A stretch of 64,000 bases of DNA from Salvelinus alpinus (Eukaryota; Chordata; Actinopteri; Salmoniformes; Salmonidae). The position numbers and the translations under genes were made by a program. This document shows, one piece after another, positions 61,203 to 64,000 of this stretch (within the stretch, counting starts at the first letter, position 1; the number at the start of each line of letters is the position of its first letter). The notes below the pieces were generated by a model. It saw nothing but the letters and a program-made list of their open reading frames with translations, was not told the DNA's origin and ran no database searches. The stretch lies in contig NC_092091.1 of NCBI RefSeq assembly GCF_045679555.1, positions 73,632,027-73,696,026 on the forward strand, given 5' to 3'.

Positions 61203-62266
61203 TGTCACGTTCCTGACCTTATTTTCCTTTGTTTAACTTTGTTTAGTTGGTCAGGACGTGAGCTGGGTGGGTAGTCTATGTTATGTGTTTCTATGTGGGG
61301 TTAAATGTGTTGCCTGATATGGTTCTCAATTAGGGGCAGGTGTTTGACGTTTCCTCTGATTGAGAACCATATTAACCTGATGAGGACAGAGGGCGCTGTT
61401 TTCACTTCGGGGGAAAATCGTGCCCAATTTAAACGGCCTCGTACTCAATTCTTGCTCGTACAATATGCATATTATTATTACTATTGGATAGAAAACACTC
61501 TCTAGTTTCTAAAACCGTTTGAATTTTGTCTATGGGTAAAACAGAACTCATTTGGCAGCACACTTTCTGACCAGGAAGTGGAAAGTCTGAAATCGATGTT
61601 CTGTTCAAGGACCTGCCTATAAATGGGCATGATCCGTTTGACTATACGTGCACGTCATACACCTTCCCCTAGATGTCAAGAGGAAGTGAGAGATGAAATG
61701 AGTTCATTATCTCGGTCTGAGATGGAAAGAAACCTCTTGGAACGACGTGTCCTCCAATTTCTGTTTTCTGCAAGGAGCATGGAGGGACCTGTTATTGCCT
61801 TCTGAAAAACTGTCGTTATAGGCGAATACTATCTCCGGCTTTGATTTAATTTGATACATGTCACAATATCATCGTAAGGTATGTTTTTTCAATATAGTTT
61901 TATTAGATTATTGAATTTTTTTCGGGACGTTAGGCGTGTTGCTTTGTCTGCATATGTTCAGGAAGGATAGCTTCGCGCCACTTGGCCAGTGTGCTTGCTA
62001 ATTCAAGAGGGAAAAAGAACGTTCTAATACCAAACAAAGACGGTTCTGGACAAAGGACCCCTTGTACAACATTCTGATGGAAGACCACCAAAAGTAGGAA
62101 CCATTTTGTGATGCTATTACATATATCTGTCGAACTGTGTACTAGTAGCTTTGCGCTCAGGTTTTGGGCATTCCCTTACCATAACTAAGTCTTATGTCGT
62201 AATGAAGATATTTTTAGAATTCTAACACTGCGATTGCGAACGAAGAGGAGGAAAGCAACCGTGACA
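61203..62266 (+). mobile_element. Solo LTR interrupted by a TTAA-type repeat
   Basis: LTR ends TGTCACGTTCC (61203) and ACCGTGACA (62266), with CTATA at both flanks (61198-61202 and 62267-62271). Between 61376 and about 62240 lies an inverted, truncated copy of the 5.5-7.6 kb element, opening CCTGATGAGGACAGAGGGCG after TTAA. Roughly 260 bp of LTR present in the left-arm partner is missing here. Confidence 0.8.
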
Positions 62267-63292
62267 CTATATTTATGCTTCAGGTTCTAGGTTGAGGAAT
62301 AGCCGCTCAGATCAGCAGGCAGAAGGTGTGTTGAGCTTATGTGAATAACTGGGCCTGCTGGGATCATAGGCCTATGAGGCCACACTATATAGAAACAATC
62401 AAATAACAGGGCTTATTATGACATTATGAAATATAATGCAATTTTTCATTGGTTTTTGGTGTTGTAGGCTAGTCTAGGCAGGATAACTGTATTGTCCCTA
62501 AGCAATATCAACAGAGGAGCTTTTTGAGCTGTGTCTCATGTCTTCACTGTTCTTTCATGCACAATGGTGCACCTGGCCTCTCCGGTGCCTATCAGCAATT
62601 CCTATTTGTTGATGTGGATTTATATTAAACATTGACACAGCTTTGAATGCTTTTATGTGTGGTATGATTGCTAATTAGCCTATTGCAGATCTGGAAAATG
62701 ATCCACCTACCACTATTGTCACTATGAATAGTGGAAAGAGGGCAGGATAGACAGTTGACTGGTAGACTATATTGACCTGTGGTATAGTAAGCGTGCGGAA
62801 AAGCATAGTGCATTAGACAAGTACCAAGCAACTTGATAGCAGAAGTGCATGCCAGCAGATGAGGCCATGTGGTTATATACAGTAGAATACATTTTATAGT
62901 AAAACCTGCAAATGGCAAATATAAATCAGGGAAATAACATACCCCTACCCCCAGGTAAATTTCTAACTGTCCCTAACATGTATCTTTTGTGATCTTTCCC
63001 CCCTCAGAAACCCCCTGCTAACAAGTTTGATGCCCTCTTGAAGGTGTGAGACAGACAGTCATCAGGGTGAGTTTGGTGTAAACCACAACACACAAATAAC
63101 CTAACAAAGATAAGATAAATGTCATTTATTTACCAACATGTAACTTTGCACGTGCCACGTAGCAATTATATAGGAAGAGAGACTGTAGATTCCTCTAACA
63201 ACAACTTTACTATAAGATTTGCAAAAATGAAGCAATCATTAACAACCAAACAAAACAGAGTTGTCTCTCTCCTCTTATAGAAAAAGTACAAT

Positions 63293-63644
63293 TGTCACAC
63301 CGGCCTTCACTTTGCCCCCCCCCTCAAGTCCAGCTCAGGCTTTAGGTGTTGCCGGCCTTCCAGCTTCTGCCGAACCTGCTGCTGTCAAATGCCCTTCACT
63401 CTCTGTCTCGTCATCATTACACACACCTGGTTCCAATCCCCACTCTATCACTGTATATATACTTCCTCTGTCATTTGTCTTTGTCAGTCATTGTAAATGT
63501 TATTGGTTTTCCTGAAAGGAATCTCTTCTACACTTTCATGAGTACTTTACATTTTGCACTGTGGGTTTTGTCCCGCTTCAATAAAATATTCAGTAGTTTT
63601 AAAACTGCAACTGCCTCCTGCCTACTCCTCTCTACACCTGTGAC
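63293..63644 (+). mobile_element. Solo LTR in the right arm
   Basis: Partner of 32492-32858 (TGTCACACCGGCC to CACCTGTGACA), 352 bp, and 15 bp shorter. Confidence 0.75.
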
Positions 63645-63671
63645 AACAACCTATTTTGTCTTTGTGACAGT

Positions 63672-63794
63672 TTAGCAGATGGTTGGAAACAGGGACGGAA
63701 CATGGTGTGTAAAAGCTGATTTAGCTTGTCTGTTCAGATTAAGATAGCTGACGTTGCCACCATTGTCTGTTCCTTCTTGCATGTTTCCACCCAT
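63672..63794 (-). CDS. Short ORF with an ITIM-like motif (right arm copy)
   Basis: Identical in reading to the 40-residue frame at 32343-32465 (VSYLNL motif). Same reservations. Confidence 0.25.
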   Translation of the reverse strand: MGGNMQEGTDNGGNVSYLNLNRQAKSAFTHHVPSLFPTIC

Positions 63795-64000
63795 CTAAAT
63801 TCCTGTAGATTATGAGAACAGGATGTCACGTACTGAGGTCCCACCCAAACAGCTGTTATCTGTACGCCCAGACTTATGACTAAGTCACATACAGTGGTTC
63901 CTCCTTTAAAAGTTGTGAGCTTACGTCGCTGGACTTAGAGGTACCCAGCGTCACGGCTTCATTGCTCCAGACCACCACAAGGGGGAGTTACAGCACTCAA

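Larger units (their letters stand above)
59959..64000 (-). repeat. Right arm of the large inverted duplication
   Basis: The reverse-complement partner of 32137-35595. Position 64000 pairs with 32137, so the repeat probably continues beyond the window. It is about 580 bp longer than the left arm, mainly because of a TTAA-type repeat inside the solo LTR at 61203-62266. Confidence 0.95.

Overview
The window reads as nuclear DNA of a teleost fish, most probably a salmonid. It is dominated by interspersed repeats, among them an HpaI-type tRNA-derived SINE, an RSg-1/L2-type LINE, Rex1-type LINEs, a 5S-rRNA-derived SINE, Tc1 and hAT transposase fragments, several Ty3/gypsy LTRs and very long minisatellites. 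The genes are split by introns with standard GT-AG sites, and nothing looks prokaryotic. The species assignment rests on recognising repeat families by eye, not on a database search.

Two families of host immune-type genes stand out. The first is a group of type II membrane C-type lectin-like (CTL, CD209/CLEC4-like) genes. Two intact six-exon copies lie on the minus strand (807-2415 and 12039-13731). A broken copy lies between them (2640-3830). An orphan first exon may belong to the family (10058-10163). A partial copy on the plus strand (36908-39406) keeps only the last two carbohydrate-recognition exons. The second is a pair of ecto-ADP-ribosyltransferase (ART) genes, on the plus strand at 28181-29349 and the minus strand at 54310-56349, both with recognisable R-S-ExE signatures. 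There is also a frameshifted ART pseudogene (about 56705-57190) and several duplicated copies of an ART 5' block that have lost their gene (8070-9220, 20990-21470, 30540-30797). The sequence gives no direct link between the two families beyond co-location and shared cell-surface or secreted topology.

Layout: 0-4 kb CTL genes and relics; 4.3-5.1 kb hAT fragment; 5.5-7.6 kb a TTAA-flanked repeat; 7.6-11.6 kb microsatellite, ART 5' block and a 67-bp minisatellite; 12-13.7 kb the second intact CTL; 14-19.7 kb a 41-bp minisatellite interrupted by an LTR retroelement; 20-25.9 kb ART 5' relic, gypsy 3' end, Rex1-type LINE and a solo LTR; 27.3-29.3 kb a MITE followed by an ART gene; 29.4-31.8 kb LTRs and gypsy gag; 32.1-35.6 kb the left arm of a large inverted duplication ending at a 100-bp N gap; 35.7-39.4 kb gypsy 3' end and the CTL remnant with a splice-site minisatellite; 40-46.7 kb nested LINEs; 46.8-53.8 kb minisatellites, a giant TG-rich microsatellite, TTAA repeats and a solo LTR; 54.3-58 kb ART gene and pseudogene; 58-59 kb LINE; 60-64 kb the right arm of the inverted duplication, running off the window end.

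The most unusual signals are a roughly 47-copy minisatellite in which every unit carries a complete-looking 3' splice site (37.2-39.2 kb), a 41-bp minisatellite whose presumed single-unit progenitor survives upstream of a sister CTL copy, microsatellites that start exactly at a CTL splice donor in both paralogues, and the >3.4-kb near-identical inverted duplication. The last could be a real palindrome or an assembly artefact next to the gap.
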